Shown here: positions 1 to 11,899 of the stretch, piece by piece
How the letters are laid out: every line of letters begins with the position of its first letter
Position numbering within the stretch: the first letter of the stretch is position 1
From: Cordia subcordata
Lineage: Eukaryota > Streptophyta > Magnoliopsida > Boraginales > Cordiaceae
DNA length: 64,000 nucleotides
Direction: 5' to 3'
Assembly (NCBI GenBank): GCA_028554755.1
Contig: JAPTOF010000001.1
Coordinates: forward strand, 29,501,501-29,565,500
The notes under the pieces: generated by a model
Told to the model about the DNA's origin: nothing
Databases searched by the model: none
Seen by the model: only the letters and a program-made list of their open reading frames with translations
Made by a program: the position numbers and the translations under genes

Positions 1-1390
1 GTATTTTTTACTTCAAAAAATAAATAGATAAAAAATAAAAAAGTGAAAAGTAATTCATTGTTAACAAAAATTTTACGAATAAACAAATATTGATCTTACT
101 TTGCCGATATTGGAACTGCGTAAGGAATGAAATGAAAGAAGAAAACAAAAAAGAGCTTCGGCCAATATTATTGGGCTAAGAGACAAACACATGCTAAGCG
201 AAACATGTTTACACGATTAAAAGCATGCCCAATTTGGCCCACAACATGTCTGAAAGCTATCAAACCTGAGTTGGGACATTGGGAGACTTTAAGAGAATAA
301 ATTTGTTTTGAACTAAATATCCAACATATTCAGTTGTTAAACCAAAAAAGACAATTTCCACAATTAAAGGAACAAGAACATAAACCTATTGACCTTACAT
401 CTTACTCGAATTTAACTTCTATTAAATTACATTTAACTTTCCGCCGTAGAAGACTTTCGTCAACCTAGTTTGATCAATCTAAAAAGCATTAAGTAATTAA
501 TTCAGTCTATCAAGTTATGGAGAATTCTAAAAGAGAAAAATTCCCAATGATGGAGGTGTGGACTTTACATGCACGTGAATCCCATGAACTACGATGCTGG
601 ACGGATTCAGGGATCGTCCATAACCTTCAGATTATAGATGATACAGTCTTAACTAAGATGATGATATGTAGGTTGCCAGAATGACGAAAGAACATTATGA
701 CATTAACTGAAGCTTTTCAAGATTCAGTTTCGTGTTGCCTGACTTGTTTGTAAATATTATACATGTATTGTAAAATGATGAAACCTATATATATACACAA
801 TGTAAAAACATTAGTAGTAGTACTATGGTAGAAAGTAGTCAGAGAATTATTACCTTGCTTGTGTCTTTGGATCTTGCATGAAAAAAGCATAAGGTGAACT
901 TGAGGGAGCTGGTGAGAGAGAAGAACTAGAAGAAGATAGCTCATCTGGTTGAAGAATGATCAGCTTTTTGCTTCAATTTTGAGATTGAAGGATAGGTTGG
1001 CAATCATCCTTTTTCTGCTTTCTTTATTACACAGTACTCTTCTTTTGCTGTGGCAGGCATCATTCCAACTGAGCTGTGAGAGAGAGATCCAAACTTCAAA
1101 AGACAAAGTAAAGTGTTGCTTTTAGGTAAATTACCAAACTACACCTTGGTCACTTTAAGAAGCTCAGCATAATGTGATAGAAATACTTTCCTGGGGTGGG
1201 TAAAGTAGCTAAGGCTAAGCCTTTTTATTTTCTTGGAGAAGGAATTAATAAATAATTTAAACTCGAGATCTATAAATCATTATAGTAAGAAAAAAACTTT
1301 AAAAACGGTTCGCCCAAGCCATCACCCTTATAAAAAAGATAGGCCCTACATGATTTTTTGACTTTGTTATGTGAGGGGTGGTGAGGGCGA
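1..1390. other. Intergenic stretch, no gene supported
   Basis: AT-rich DNA with frequent stops in all frames. A short serine/proline-rich open stretch on the minus strand (about 863-950) ends in a GT that could be a splice donor, but it has no in-frame ATG upstream and no recognisable partner exon. I therefore do not call a gene. Confidence 0.5.
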
Positions 1391-1890
1391 AGTCGGTTGG
1401 AAGACAAAGGATCTTTTTTTAACCCATTTGCCCAAATTCATTTAAAAAATATCTCAAATTTTTACTCGTTTTCAAAAATGGCCTAAATGGACTCTCGGAG
1501 TCCGACACCAGGCACCTTTTGAAATTATAGCATAAGTTTGCAAAATGCCTAACTTAACGGACGAAAGGTTGTGGGTTCAAAACCTGGAATCAAAAGCATT
1601 AACAAATGTAAAGTCCAAGTTTCAAACCCTTTGTGTCTAGGTTTTGAACTCGCAACTATTCTTCCATTATATTAAGCATTTTACCAACTAAGCTGCATAG
1701 CATTTTATGCCACAATTTCAGGAGCTGCCTAAAATTTGACTCTTGGAGTCCACCCGGACTCCCAACGTTCGTCATCAGACTCCCGGAGTCCGTTTTGGTA
1801 ATTTTTTAAAACACATACAAAACTAAGCTATTTTTTAAATGGATTTGGAAGAATGGGTTAAAAAACAAAAAATCCAAAGACCAACCCGTC
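1390..1890. mobile_element. Fold-back / long-inverted-repeat element
   Basis: The outer ends are inverted copies of each other. The left end (about 1395-1450) and the right end (about 1826-1886) share aacccatt and atttaaaaaata blocks in opposite orientation. The inverted similarity continues inward: the cggagtccg blocks near 1495 and 1790 are paired, as are the block around 1565-1590 (gggttcaaaacctgg) and its complement around 1638-1655. Almost the whole 0.5 kb could fold into one imperfect hairpin. There is no coding potential. This fits a fold-back or MITE-type non-autonomous DNA transposon. I could not fix the target duplication, so the family is open. Confidence 0.6.
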
Positions 1891-2208
1891 CGTAAATTTC
1901 ACCTTCTTGTCCGGCTATGGGCTTCAGGTCATGTGCATTTTCCTATTCGTTATGATTGTATAAAAGCAAGTTCAGTTGTCACGTTTATTTCTGCACAAGA
2001 AGTCTCTTCGGGCAGCGATTTGAAACAATCATGGGGGAACAAGCCACGCATGTCTTACAAGTATTGATAAGATCAGTTGGCCAATATTATATTATTTGCC
2101 TTTTCAAATTAAAAGATGATCGATGTCCTACTGGCATTTAATTATAAATCCAGCCACGTCCAAGATCCGGAACACGCAGCTTATGAAGTTCCCCTTCTTT
2201 TTGCTAAG

Positions 2209-2880
2209 TAAGCAATTAGAGGAGGCAAAACGGGTCCGAACCCGCAGATTGACCCGTTTAACCCGCAAAAATGTAGAGTTAGGGTTTAGTATTTTATAAC
2301 CCGCAAGCCAAACGGGTGGACCCGACCCGCGCTAAAGGCGGGTTGTGCGGGTTGACCCGCGGGTCACCGGCGGGGTGACCCGCGAGTGTTTTTTTTTTAA
2401 ATACATATAAGTTTAAAGTTAGAAACCTTAAGTTTTTTTCTTCTTATTTCACTTTATAGTTTACAACCTTAGCAGCCGTATTTGAGGCTTTGATTGTAGC
2501 TACGGAATATGGTAATTGTTGTCTTATTTTGTTAATGTTAGTTTGTGATTAGGTGTTTAATTTCGATTTTAAATTATCGATTGTGTTTGTGACATTTAGT
2601 TCATTAACTTTAAGTATTTTTAGGTGCCTAATTTTTTGTTTTTTTTTGTCAAACAAGTCACAAGTATTTATTAATTACTACTTAATTTTTTTTGGTTTTA
2701 TTTAATTTTAAATAATATTAAAAAATTAAGCGGATCAACCCGCGAGGCGCGGGTGCGGATGAGGGATGTAGGCACCCACATGAATCCAACCCGACCCGAC
2801 CCGACCCGCGGAACCGCAAAACCCTCGCTAAACGGATCGGGTTGGCCTGCGGGTGCCCGTTTGCCACTTCTATAAGCAAT
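2209..2880. mobile_element. Non-autonomous hAT element with 8-bp TSD
   Basis: The element spans 2217-2872. It is flanked on both sides by the identical 8-mer taagcaat (2209-2216 and 2873-2880), the target-site duplication length of hAT elements. Terminal inverted repeats are tagaggaggcaaaacggg on the left and the complement of cccgtttgccacttcta on the right. Subterminal DNA is dense in gacccg/cgggtc words in both orientations, as in many plant hAT MITEs, while the middle is AT-rich. No transposase is present. Confidence 0.85.
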
Positions 2881-2899
2881 GATCATTGATGTAAACAAC

Positions 2900-3240
2900 A
2901 TTTACAGAAAATCCAAGGAATCAAAAGAAATCAGGCCAAAATTTGCCTCTCAATGTTCCACCAAGCACAAATAGCCTTATTTACAGCACTATTTCTAAAT
3001 TTCTTACTTACAAAAATGATTTGTTTAACATTAAAAGTAATATGTTCCAATAATTGTTCCTTACATATGGCAAAATAATCATAATGCCTTTGTTTTTTTC
3101 TCACCATATATGGTAAACAATAGTTTCATAAAACGACTTCATGACAGTGACTTGTAAAGGATAACCCCTAACTTTCTCTACCATCCAGGCAGTGATACCA
3201 TCCCAATTGGCGAGACAATATAGACCCTTAGTCATCTTTA
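2900..3240 (-). pseudogene. LINE ORF2 C-terminal remnant
   Basis: Read on the minus strand with frame changes, this stretch resembles the tail of plant L1-type ORF2 proteins after the zf-RVT domain. It has a TIVYHIWWEKN-like segment (near 3100-3130), then a basic stretch with KFRNSAVNKAICAWW (near 2950-3010), the position where such proteins end in a conserved Trp-rich motif. It is short, frame-shifted and lies between two DNA transposons. The match is by eye and partial. Confidence 0.4.
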
Positions 3241-3628
3241 TGAAGTTTTGACTATCTTGATAGGATGATTGCTTTTAGAAATTAGTAATTGGTGGTTAAA
3301 TTTTGTCAATTGAGTTTTCTTTGTTATAAGGAAAAAAAATAAAATAATGATGCAGCCAACTCCAACAACTTCCTTATGAACTTTCCTACAAGTAAAGGTT
3401 TTGGCACCATTACATTACATGTAGGGATTTTCTATCTAAGGCCAACTTCAACAGCATCCCCACATTTACCCTATCTTTGATTCTAGGATTCTTTATGTCA
3501 ATTTTACTCTGTTAGTATCCCTATGTTAAGGATCCCTACTTTTATTCTATTGCAATAACTGTTCACATTTATAAATATATCAATTACATTCTTTATTTGT
3601 ATTAATTAATTATTAATGACATTAATTA

Positions 3629-4952
3629 TGTTGGCTAAATACTTGCTATTAGTTTTGATGATGAAAATTTATATGCATTATTTGACTAAAAACATCTTGT
3701 GAAGATAAATGCTTAAATGTAAGCAGATGCTTGAAAGATAGAAGAAGATGAGCAAAAACGCCAAATTTGAAGAACAAGAAGATGAGAAGGCATAAGGAGG
3801 ACAAGATACGTCATAAGGAGTACCGGGCGTTGCTTTTTGCTCTTTTGTGAAATGCCTAAATATTGTATATGTTTGGCTCAAACCTTCTTCATTGTTCAAA
3901 CAATTTTTAAAACTCTTGCATAATTGATTTCATAAAGGCACAAATGAACTTGAATGCACACATAGAGTAAAAATGTGTTTTTGAGGTGTTTCAAGTCATA
4001 ACATGTATTTACAAAATATCTCAAAAATGACTTGGAGTTGTGAAAATTGCACTAAAAAAGGTTTTGGCAAAAGTTTGGCTTTACTTTACTTTCTGGAGTG
4101 GCCGGAGCCCTCAGCCGGTCGACCGGCTGACCTGGGTGGGTCGCCAGTCCAAGACAGAAGCTGAAGGACAAAGCCAGACTCCCTAGCCAGTCGACCGGCT
4201 AAGGCGTCCGGCCTAGTCAGAGAGGGTCAAAAGCAAGCCGGACGACCCAGCCGGTCGACTGGGTGAACGGGTTGCTGTAATAAATGCACTAGCTGTTTAT
4301 TACCGTTTTGCCTATTTTTCCTCTCTTTTCTTCACCTACCAAATCCCTAACCGTAAAATCTCTTTAAATGCACATTCATTACACATTCAGGTCATTAATT
4401 CAAGCGTGCAAAATCTTATATCATCATTCAATCAAGCTTCGAGCCATTTTTACAATATTTTTGAGCTTTCAAGAGCTTCATTCATTGCAATATCTTCTTT
4501 TGAGAACAAAATTTTTCAGATTCTATCATTTCTTATTCATTTGATTTTATACACACTTTAAGAGCTAGAATTCTTGTGAGATTTATTCATTAAAGCTTAT
4601 ACAGTGTGGGGAAATCCTAAAAAGTGAAACTCTTGGGTTCTTTGAAGATTGGGCTTCAAAGAGGTGTAAGAAATTAGTTTGTGCTTCACCAAGATTTGAA
4701 GAAGCATATTAGTAAAGGTCATTGAAGTCCTAAAGAGAGCATCCCTGGGCGGTGGATGTAGGCTTGGCCAAATCATCTTAAATTGTTTGTCTCTCTTCTC
4801 CTTATACTTTTATTATCATACTTGCTTAAATTGCTTATATTGTGTTTGATATATTACTTGAAAGAAATTATTGATTTTCTGAGTATTTTTTAAAACAAAA
4901 ATTAGTAATTATATCTTAACTCACCTCCCCTCTTAAGATATTTGCACCTACA
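3629..4952 (+). repeat. Probable solo LTR inserted in the Harbinger left arm
   Basis: The segment begins TGTTGGC and ends CACCTACA, giving TG...CA ends. Flanks are aatta and tatta, an imperfect 5-bp duplication. Near its end comes the ctcacctcccctctta pattern common at the 3' ends of plant LTRs. It holds GC-rich perfect palindromes agccggtcgaccggct (near 4110) and related copies near 4180 and 4250, an island in AT-rich DNA. No internal retrotransposon genes adjoin it, so it is best read as a solo LTR; the lineage is not resolved. Confidence 0.55.
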
Positions 4953-5240
4953 TATTATATTATTAATTACACTTTTTTTTGTAATTATAATTAAAATATT
5001 ATTATTAAATTTAATAATATTATTTTTTATTTTTACAAATTATTCTTAATTTAATTAAATCTTTAATAATAGTTTTTATGCTTTTATTTTTATTGATATA
5101 TTAATCATCACTATGTTAGATTTTTATTTCATAATATTATTTTTAATTTTTTATTAATATTATATTTACTTCGTTCCATTAGTCATTAGTTTATTTTAAT
5201 CCATTGTTCGTGATAATTTTTTGTTCAATCAATCAATTCA
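4953..5240. other. AT-rich Harbinger left-arm DNA
   Basis: Very AT-rich sequence between the solo LTR and the degenerate tandem repeats. Nothing coding is seen. Confidence 0.5.
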
Positions 5241-5560
5241 CTTTGTATTTTGTCTCGTCCATAATAGCTTTATATCAACTCAATCATCTCATTTTATGTC
5301 GTGTCTTTTCCATGGCAGCTTTTAGTCTAATCAATCATATTAATTTGTATCGTGTCTCATCTACGACAATTTTGTTTCAACTCAATCTTTTTGCCTTATG
5401 TCGTGTCTTGTCGAAGGAAGCTTTGTGTTCAATTAATTGTTTTACTCCATGGAGGTTGGTAAAGTTTATGTCGTGTCTCACTTATGACAACATCACTTTT
5501 TACTCAATCTTTTTGTCATATATCATGTCTTGTCCATGGAAGCTTTGTGTTCAATCAACT
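5240..5560 (+). repeat. Degenerate tandem repeats of about 50 bp
   Basis: Six diverged copies of a unit with the core tgtcgtgtct..tccatgg.agcttt followed by ttcaatcaat occur at about 5249, 5298, 5348, 5399, 5469 and 5521. They lie directly upstream of the transposase remnant, inside the Harbinger element. The open frame through them (5204-5749) appears to be a consequence of the repeat, not a gene. Confidence 0.6.
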
Positions 5561-5750
5561 GGTTTACTCCATGGTGGTTGGGAAGACCTTAATCACTATA
5601 AATTTGTGCAAGAAGCTTGTCGAAATGCAACAACTGATCTTCAAACATTTGCTATCCTTCTCTTCAAATATTTGTCATCCTTCTTTCTTGTTCGTCTTGT
5701 AATTTTAGAATCATTTACTTCTTTCACCATAATCATATTCTTTGTTTAAT

Positions 5751-5990
5751 ATGGTCTCGAATTATCGATGCAATAAGTATTTTGATGATTCTAACTTCGA
5801 TAAGGATGCATCATTACTTCCACTATTGGCCAATGAAGATGAACAATTTAAGAGTTAACAAAATCTTCATCGTGGTTCTGTTCTTGGCTATACTTATGGA
5901 GAGATAGGATACAAGGTTATAAAGACTATATTGTGATTACTTCTCAGAAAATCCTATTTCTCCTTCGATTAGTTTTCGAGCGAGATTTTG
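5751..5990 (+). pseudogene. PIF/Harbinger transposase N-terminus, truncated
   Basis: An ATG at about 5751 opens an acidic leader (SLLPLLANEDEQF), followed after a stop by NLHRGSVLG and, in another frame, DYFSENPISPSISFRARF. Plant Harbinger transposases start with an acidic region, then a basic segment, then a D-Y-F-x-x-x-P...FRRRFRM motif, so the order and wording fit. There is at least one stop and one frameshift. The protein is cut off before the DDE catalytic domain, because DNA of the convergent ORF1 3' end follows. Confidence 0.6.
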
Positions 5991-7018
5991 CTGAATCTTC
6001 TAGCGTTCTGTCTATTAAAAATACCAAGTTAGAATAAAATCCTACACAGATAAATTCATATAGAATTACTTGAAAAATATCAAATTAGAATAAATTCTAC
6101 ATTGAGAAATTCATACATCATATCCAAACATTTTTTTGCATCACCTTTTGTTGCTTCTTTTGTCTAGTACTCAATTTGCATCGGAGTCATGTTAGTGAGA
6201 TCTACTTTCGTAATTGTTTCCTCATACTATTGATCCAATCCATCCATCCTTTTGTGCATTTTTTGCTTGTTCTTCGTCATTCACTGAATAGCATCGACAA
6301 GTGGACTTTGTTCTTCATCATTTGTTATTGGTGCTTTATTCGTTTTTTACTAAATCTTTCTTTCTCTGTATTTCTACTTGGTGGTCTCACCATTGGATTA
6401 GAGATATTATCCTCCTCTGAATTTATCAAGTGCATAGTTGATGGACAAGAGCCACTTGGACTATTATCTTTTGTTTTTTTTTTCCCTTTTCACCTTCTTG
6501 GATCCATTCCAAATGATACCTCAAGTTACTCCAACAATGCTCAAATTGGACTGAAGACTTATGCACTGTTTGGTACAATAATTTTGCATCTTGCATCTGT
6601 ATGAAATAATTAAACAAGTTAGTCAAGTAATTCAACACGTAAATTAACATAAGCTATATAATTTAAGTGTTATCATTACCTTATCATTCACAGTCTTGCC
6701 ACTTTAATTTCTTGACTGAATCTGAGCATAACAACCACAAAATTTATTTGTGGTCATTGGCGGATATACTTAGCAAATTGGCAGGGGGGGGGGTCAATTG
6801 ACCCCTCCTATTTTTAAGAAATTAATGTATAAGGTAAGCAATTTTTTAAGTTGACCCCACTTGGATATTTCAATTGAACCCTACTAATAAAAAAAAAAAA
6901 TCAACTACTTTAAAAAGATTTCAGCCATTGACCGAAAATAATAAATTAATGTTTAAAGGAAACCAGATTATTTCATTACATAATAAAAAAAGAAAAAGAA
7001 AAAGAAAAAGAAAAGGTA

Positions 7019-7770
7019 ATGGTGAGCAGTAGGATTTCTACGTCTGATGACTTTGAAGTTTTAAATAATTTGGACGGGGATGAAGCGAAGCCATCGAGTA
7101 AAAGAGATAAAGAGACGAGGAGAGGGGATGTTGACTCTAATAAGGACAGTTCTCAAAATGTCAGCTGCACAGTAAGACTTCGGAGAGTGGCTATAATGTT
7201 AATCCCAGCAAAAAAGGGCTTGTTAGCAATAGTAATAAGGAGCAGACACTCGAGGGGAATAATGGTGGGGGTTTGGATCTTGTTGTTCATAATAGCAATT
7301 TGAATAGTATAGTGGATGACGGACATACGCAGGGAAGATGGGCTGATTTAGCTCATAAAAACGTTTGATACTGTCGCGGAGAAGGCTGATGGTAGCAGTG
7401 ACACCGGGAGTTTTGTGGAGGGTCCTGGTAATATGGTGGATAGGAGCTTAGATGTCCGTTGTGATTCGACTAAGATGCAAAATGCGGGCTTGCTTTGGCT
7501 ATGACGGAGAATGTAAATCCGGATGGTTTTCAAGGTCCTTTGATTGTGCAACCTTTGCAAGAGGGTGAGGTTTTGATGGATATACAGGATGTTCCGCAAC
7601 TGGAATATAACAAGGCAGACCAAAGGGATGAGGAGTTCGATAAGGTTCAAGTAAGAGAACTTGTTTGTAGTAACTCGGATATCCCGATAAAATTTGAACT
7701 CAAAAATTCTGAGAAGAAAGTGAGTTTTAAAGCTCCTACAAGAAATTTTTCCTCCCGCACTCAAAAGTAA
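7019..7770 (+). pseudogene. LINE ORF1 remnant
   Basis: Two open pieces, 7019-7303 and 7495-7770, in different frames and rich in Asp, Glu, Ser and Lys, stand just upstream of the endonuclease. Position and composition match the poorly conserved tail of plant L1 ORF1. No RNA-binding or zinc-knuckle motif is visible, so the call rests on context. Confidence 0.4.
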
Positions 7771-7817
7771 GGGCCCTATTAAAGTTTCAGCCTTCTCGAA
7801 CCCAAATCAGTATCCAA

Positions 7818-8733
7818 ATGATTAGCGGTCTAATATGGAACACTAGGGGGATTGCGGTAAAAGATAGCTTCCGGTGGCTAAAAGAGATAATTAAGATGCA
7901 CCGGCCAAAAGTTTTGACTATTCTAGAGCCATTGGTTAATGTTTCTAGGCCGCAAGCTTTTTGCTTGTAAATTGGGTTTTTCTGTATGCTTTGAGTAATG
8001 TGACTAATAAAATTTGGATGTTTTGGAATGATGATCTTTTTGTAGAGCCTTTAAGCAATACTCATCAAGCACTTACTGTTGGGATTAAGACTGCATATTT
8101 GCCGTTTAGCTTTTGTTTTACACCCGTCTATGTGGAGAATTTGTATTTGGAAAGGAGGGACCTCTGGAGGAATTGGTGGACAGGGTGAATCATATTGATA
8201 ATCCCTAGATTGTTGGTAGAGATTTTAACACTGTTCTGCGTGCTGGAGAATGTTTTCAAGGTGCCACACCCAATCCCATTTCTATGGAGGAGTTTGGTGA
8301 TTGTTTAATGGAATGTGGCTTGGAGGATGTAGACTACTCTGCAAACCGGTTTACCTGGACTAATAAGCGCATGCTCCAACGGCTGGATCGGGTGTGTATT
8401 AATCTACAGTGGGCTAATCACTTCACTAGTACAATTGTGGAGCATCTCCCTACGATTGGTTGCCCTCTTATGATTGTTTGTAAGGAAGATGACTCTTCAG
8501 GTCCTTCTTCCTTCAGGTTCTTGGATGTTTGGACTAAACATCATGCTTTTATGGATTTTGTTAGGCAGAATTGGGGGAGAGATGTTCAAGAGTCTGGGTT
8601 GGAAGGGTTCTGGCGCAAGCAGCAGCGCCTGAAAGCTAATCTCAAATGGTGGAATAAGCATGTTTTTTGGGATATCTTTGAGAAGATTAAGAAACTGGAG
8701 CTTGAGGTTAGTCAGGAGGAGGAGAAATTTTAG
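7818..8733 (+). pseudogene. LINE ORF2: AP-type endonuclease region
   Basis: Opens with MISGLIWNTRGI (the N-terminal N-x-R-G of L1 endonucleases). After frameshifts it continues with DFNTVL near 8220, an altered form of the G-D-F-N motif, then EFGDCLMECGLEDV, GLEDVDYSANRFTWTN (8320-8370), RLDRV (8380) and a region of the family linking endonuclease to RT (to 8733). The usual order N-W-N-x-R-G, G-D-F-N, F-T-W-x-N, R-L-D-R is kept, which makes the family clear. Stops between 7970 and 8280 and a TAG at 8731 break the frame. Confidence 0.75.
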
Positions 8734-8989
8734 TCTGATATGTCTAATGACAATAGAGAATTCTTGTCTAGAAGTCAGGCTAATTTGAAAGTGCTTGAGT
8801 GGAGAAGAAGGCTTATTGGCAAAAAAATCAGGGTGCCGTTGGTTAGAAGAGGATGAGCATAATAACCGGTTCTATCAGGCTTTGATTCGAAAGAAATGAG
8901 CAAGGAATGTAATTCATGCTATTAGAGATGAGAAGGGGAATGAGATAACTGATAGGGTTGGAATAAGAGAATCAGCAGTCTAGCACTTT

Positions 8990-9543
8990 TGTCATGTTTT
9001 GCAAAAAGATGGGGAAATTGTTGAGGATGATGAGGATTGGAATTTCATACCCAGTCTTGCTTCTGATCAGGATAATATGCATCTTAATGCTTGCCCTACT
9101 AAGGAGGAGGTTAAAGAGGAGGTTTTCAGTATTGATTGCAATCGTGCAGCGGGTCCTGATGGTGTCTTTTTTGCTTTTTACCAGAACTATTGAGATATTA
9201 TCTGTAATGACTTGATGGATGCTGTTCAGGACTTCTTTGAGAGAGCGTGTATGCCGAGAGAGGTTCCGTCCACATCCATTGTGGTTACCCCTAAGAAGGA
9301 TAATATGCTCGCTTGGGCTGATTATCAGCTGATTAGTCTTTGTATTGTGCTCAATAAGATTATAACTAAAATAATAACTGTCAGGATGGCTCCACTTATG
9401 ACTAGAACCATTTTGGAGAATCAGAGTGGTTTTTTTTTGTGGGGAGATTAATTAGCAACAGTATCCTTCTTGCTCAGGAGATGATCCACTCTTTAGAGGA
9501 TAAGGTTCTCGGGTCTAATATTGTTCTTAATCTTGATATAGCT
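8990..9543 (+). pseudogene. LINE ORF2: reverse transcriptase, first half
   Basis: Visible motifs are AAGPDGVFFAFYQNY (9145-9190), ACMPREVPSTSIVVTPKK (9245-9300), ISLCIVLNKIITKII, and after a frameshift ENQSGF and LNLDIA ending at the copia insertion site. These are RT blocks of plant L1 elements (GPDG; I-x-L-I/V-P-K; PISLCNV.YKI; QSAF). A TGA at 9191 and a frameshift in the poly-T at 9430-9440 inactivate it. Confidence 0.8.
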
Positions 9544-9714
9544 TGTTAATAAAGAAAGAGATATAAAGATAAAAGAATGGTTTAAAGGCTTCGTACCTTT
9601 TAGAGTACTAGCCTACTCTATTTATAATATTATGAAAAACAACAAATATAGTCTCTCTTCCGATGTGGGAGAGAGACTTATTATAACAATATACTACCTA
9701 ACTCATACTTAACA
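9544..9714 (-). repeat. Copia 3' LTR (171 bp)
   Basis: Begins TGTTAATAAAG, ends ACTTAACA, and pairs with 13098-13268. The neighbouring ttccccctcaagttgg (9715-9730), read on the minus strand, is the polypurine tract. Confidence 0.9.
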
Positions 9715-9721
9715 TTCCCCC

Positions 9722-11119
9722 TCAAGTTGGAGCATATATATCATAAGTGTCCAGCTTGTTACAAATATATTTAACCCGAGAACCACCAAGAGACTTTGTA
9801 AATAGATCAACTAACTGATCACTTGAGCTAACGAAAGAAGTAATAATTTCCTTGGATAATAGCTTCTGCCTAACAATATGACAATCTATCTCAATGTGTT
9901 TAGTCCTTTCATGAAACACTGGGTTTGTGGCAATATGTATCGCAGCCTGATTATCGCAAACAAGTTTCATAGGACTTGAACAGGTGACTTGAAGCTCTTT
10001 CAGAAGATTTTTTACCTGTATCAACTCACAAGTAGCTACTGCCATAGCCTGATATTCTGATTCAGCACTCGAACGGGCCACTACATCTTGTTTCTTACTC
10101 TTCGAGGAAACAAGATTTCCTCCGACAAACACACAGAAACCAGAGGTGGACCTCCTATCAGTAGGACTCCCTGCCCAATCAGCGTCTGAGTACCCAACAA
10201 CCTCCATGTGCCCATGGTCACTATACAGCAAGCCTTTCCCAGGTGAGCCTTTAATATACCGTAAGATTCGAATAACTGCTTCCCAATGTCTTTCTCGTGG
10301 AGAGTTCAGAAACTAACTGACAATATTTACTGCAAATGAAATATCCGGTCGAGTAACTATAAGGTAATTAAGTTTTTCAACTAACCTTCTGTATCTCCCC
10401 AGATCTGATATCAACTCCCCTTCATCTGGAAGAAGCTTCACATTTGGGTCCATAGGTGAGTCACAAGGTCGTGCGCCAAGTAACCTTGCCTCACTTAACG
10501 TATCTAATGCATATTTACGTTGAGTAATAAATACCCCTTGCTTCGACTGTGCAACCTCAATACCCAAAAAATAGTGAAGTGGCCCTAAATCTTTGGTTTG
10601 GAATTGCTGATGAAGAAAGGCCTTCAACTCATCAATCCCGTTGCTATCATCACCTGTTATGACAATATCATCTACATACACAATCAAAAGAAGTCGTTTA
10701 CTGGAGGAGCATCGATAGAACACCGAATGGTCCACATTATAGCGAGTCATGCCAAATTCTAGAACCGCAGTACTGAAGCGTCCAAACCACGCCCTCGGAG
10801 ATTGCTTGAGACCATACAGGGCCTTCTTTGAACGACATACCTTCTGAGACTCCCCCTGAGCAACAAACCTTGGTGGTTGCTCCATATACACTTCCTCATC
10901 AAGATCACCATTCAGGAAAGCATTCTTGATATCCAGCTGATGAAGTGACCAATGATGAATAGCTGCCAAGGAAAAGAAAATATGAACAGAAGACATCTTA
11001 GCCACGGGAGAAAATGTGTCAGCATAATCAAGTCCATAGACCTGTGTGTATCCCTTGGCCACAATTCGAGCTTTCAAACGATCCACCTGACCATCTGGTG
11101 AGACCTTCACTGTATACAC
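9722..11119 (-). pseudogene. Copia reverse transcriptase and RNase H
   Basis: RT from 11119: KARIVAKGYTQ, YADTFSPVAK, LHQLDIKNAFLNGDLDEEVY, KALYGLKQSPRAWF, YVDDIVITGDD (active site YVDD intact) and LGPLHYFLGIEV. RNase H from about 10312: GYSDADWAGSPTDRRSTSGF, SSAESEYQAMA, HERTKHIEIDCH, VDLFTKSLGG, ending 9722. One stop (near 10313, S-stop-FLNSPRERHW, probably a former Gln) separates the two, and an altered codon blocks the entry upstream of 11119. This is the best preserved pol of the window. Confidence 0.9.
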
Positions 11120-11467
11120 TCATCGATAACTAACAGAGGACTTACCGGCTGGCAAGTCAACTAACTCCTAAGTTCCATTATGATGTAACGCAGACATTTC
11201 TTCAAGCATAGCAGCTTGCCAACCAGGATGAGCACACGCCTCTGCCACAGACTTAGGAATGGAAACAGAAGAAAACGAGGCAACAAAGGAAGCGTATGAA
11301 GGAGACAAAGAAGAGTAAGACACAAAGTTAAATATAGGATGCTTAGTGGTGCAGGAATGAGTACCTTTACGAAGAGCAATGGGCGTGTCAAGATCAGACG
11401 GTTAATCAGAAATTGGATCTGAAGGTGGCGAATCAGAGGATACCGGGGCAGGTAGCAATGGACGCGG

Positions 11468-11899
11468 TCAGCGTGAATAAACCCGTAGGTCCGGTCTATC
11501 TAAACGTACAGTGGAAGGCAATGGTGAAGCAGCATCGGGAGTGGAAGTAGGAGAAGGAGCCAAAGGTGCATCGAAGGTGGGTATTAGAAGTGGCAAAGAC
11601 TCAACCACAGTATCAGAAGTGGTGGTAGAAGGGAAAAAGGAAGTATGTTCAAAGAAGGTAACATCAGCCGACACAAACCAACGCTGTAACTCAGGAGAGT
11701 AACAACGGTAACCCTTTTGATACCGAGAGTACCCAAGAAACACACACTTGATAGATCGAGGGCCGAACTTGTCTACCCCAGGGGAAAGATTGTGGACAAA
11801 GCAGACACATCCAAAAACCAGAGGAGGAAGCATGTAAATAGCATCTCGAGGGAACAAAATAGAGAACGGTATTTGATCATGTAACACAGAGGATGACAT
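11468..11899 (-). pseudogene. Copia integrase C-terminal part
   Basis: Minus-strand frame with SSVLHDQIPFSILFP, FGCVCFVHNLSPGVDKF, CVFLGYSRYQKGYRCYSP and RWFVSADVTFFE, the typical C-terminal half of copia integrase. A Ser/Pro/Thr-rich linker to RT follows. The catalytic core is missing here: the frame starts abruptly at 11899, where the inverted segment begins. Confidence 0.85.

Noticed and set aside
863..950. Minus-strand Ser/Pro-rich open stretch ending in a GT donor, as a possible 5' exon
   Set aside because: A stop lies just upstream, there is no in-frame ATG before the Ser-rich part and no partner exon downstream on that strand could be recognised.
4080..4260. Spaced GC-rich palindromes as a CRISPR-like array
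   Set aside because: Copies are few, unequal and not regularly spaced; the context is a plant LTR.
5204..5749. 181-residue open frame as a novel membrane protein
   Set aside because: Hydrophobic only because it reads T-rich degenerate tandem repeats inside a Harbinger element.
11511..11702. Plus-strand open frame opposite the copia integrase
   Set aside because: Shadow of the minus-strand integrase-linker coding frame.
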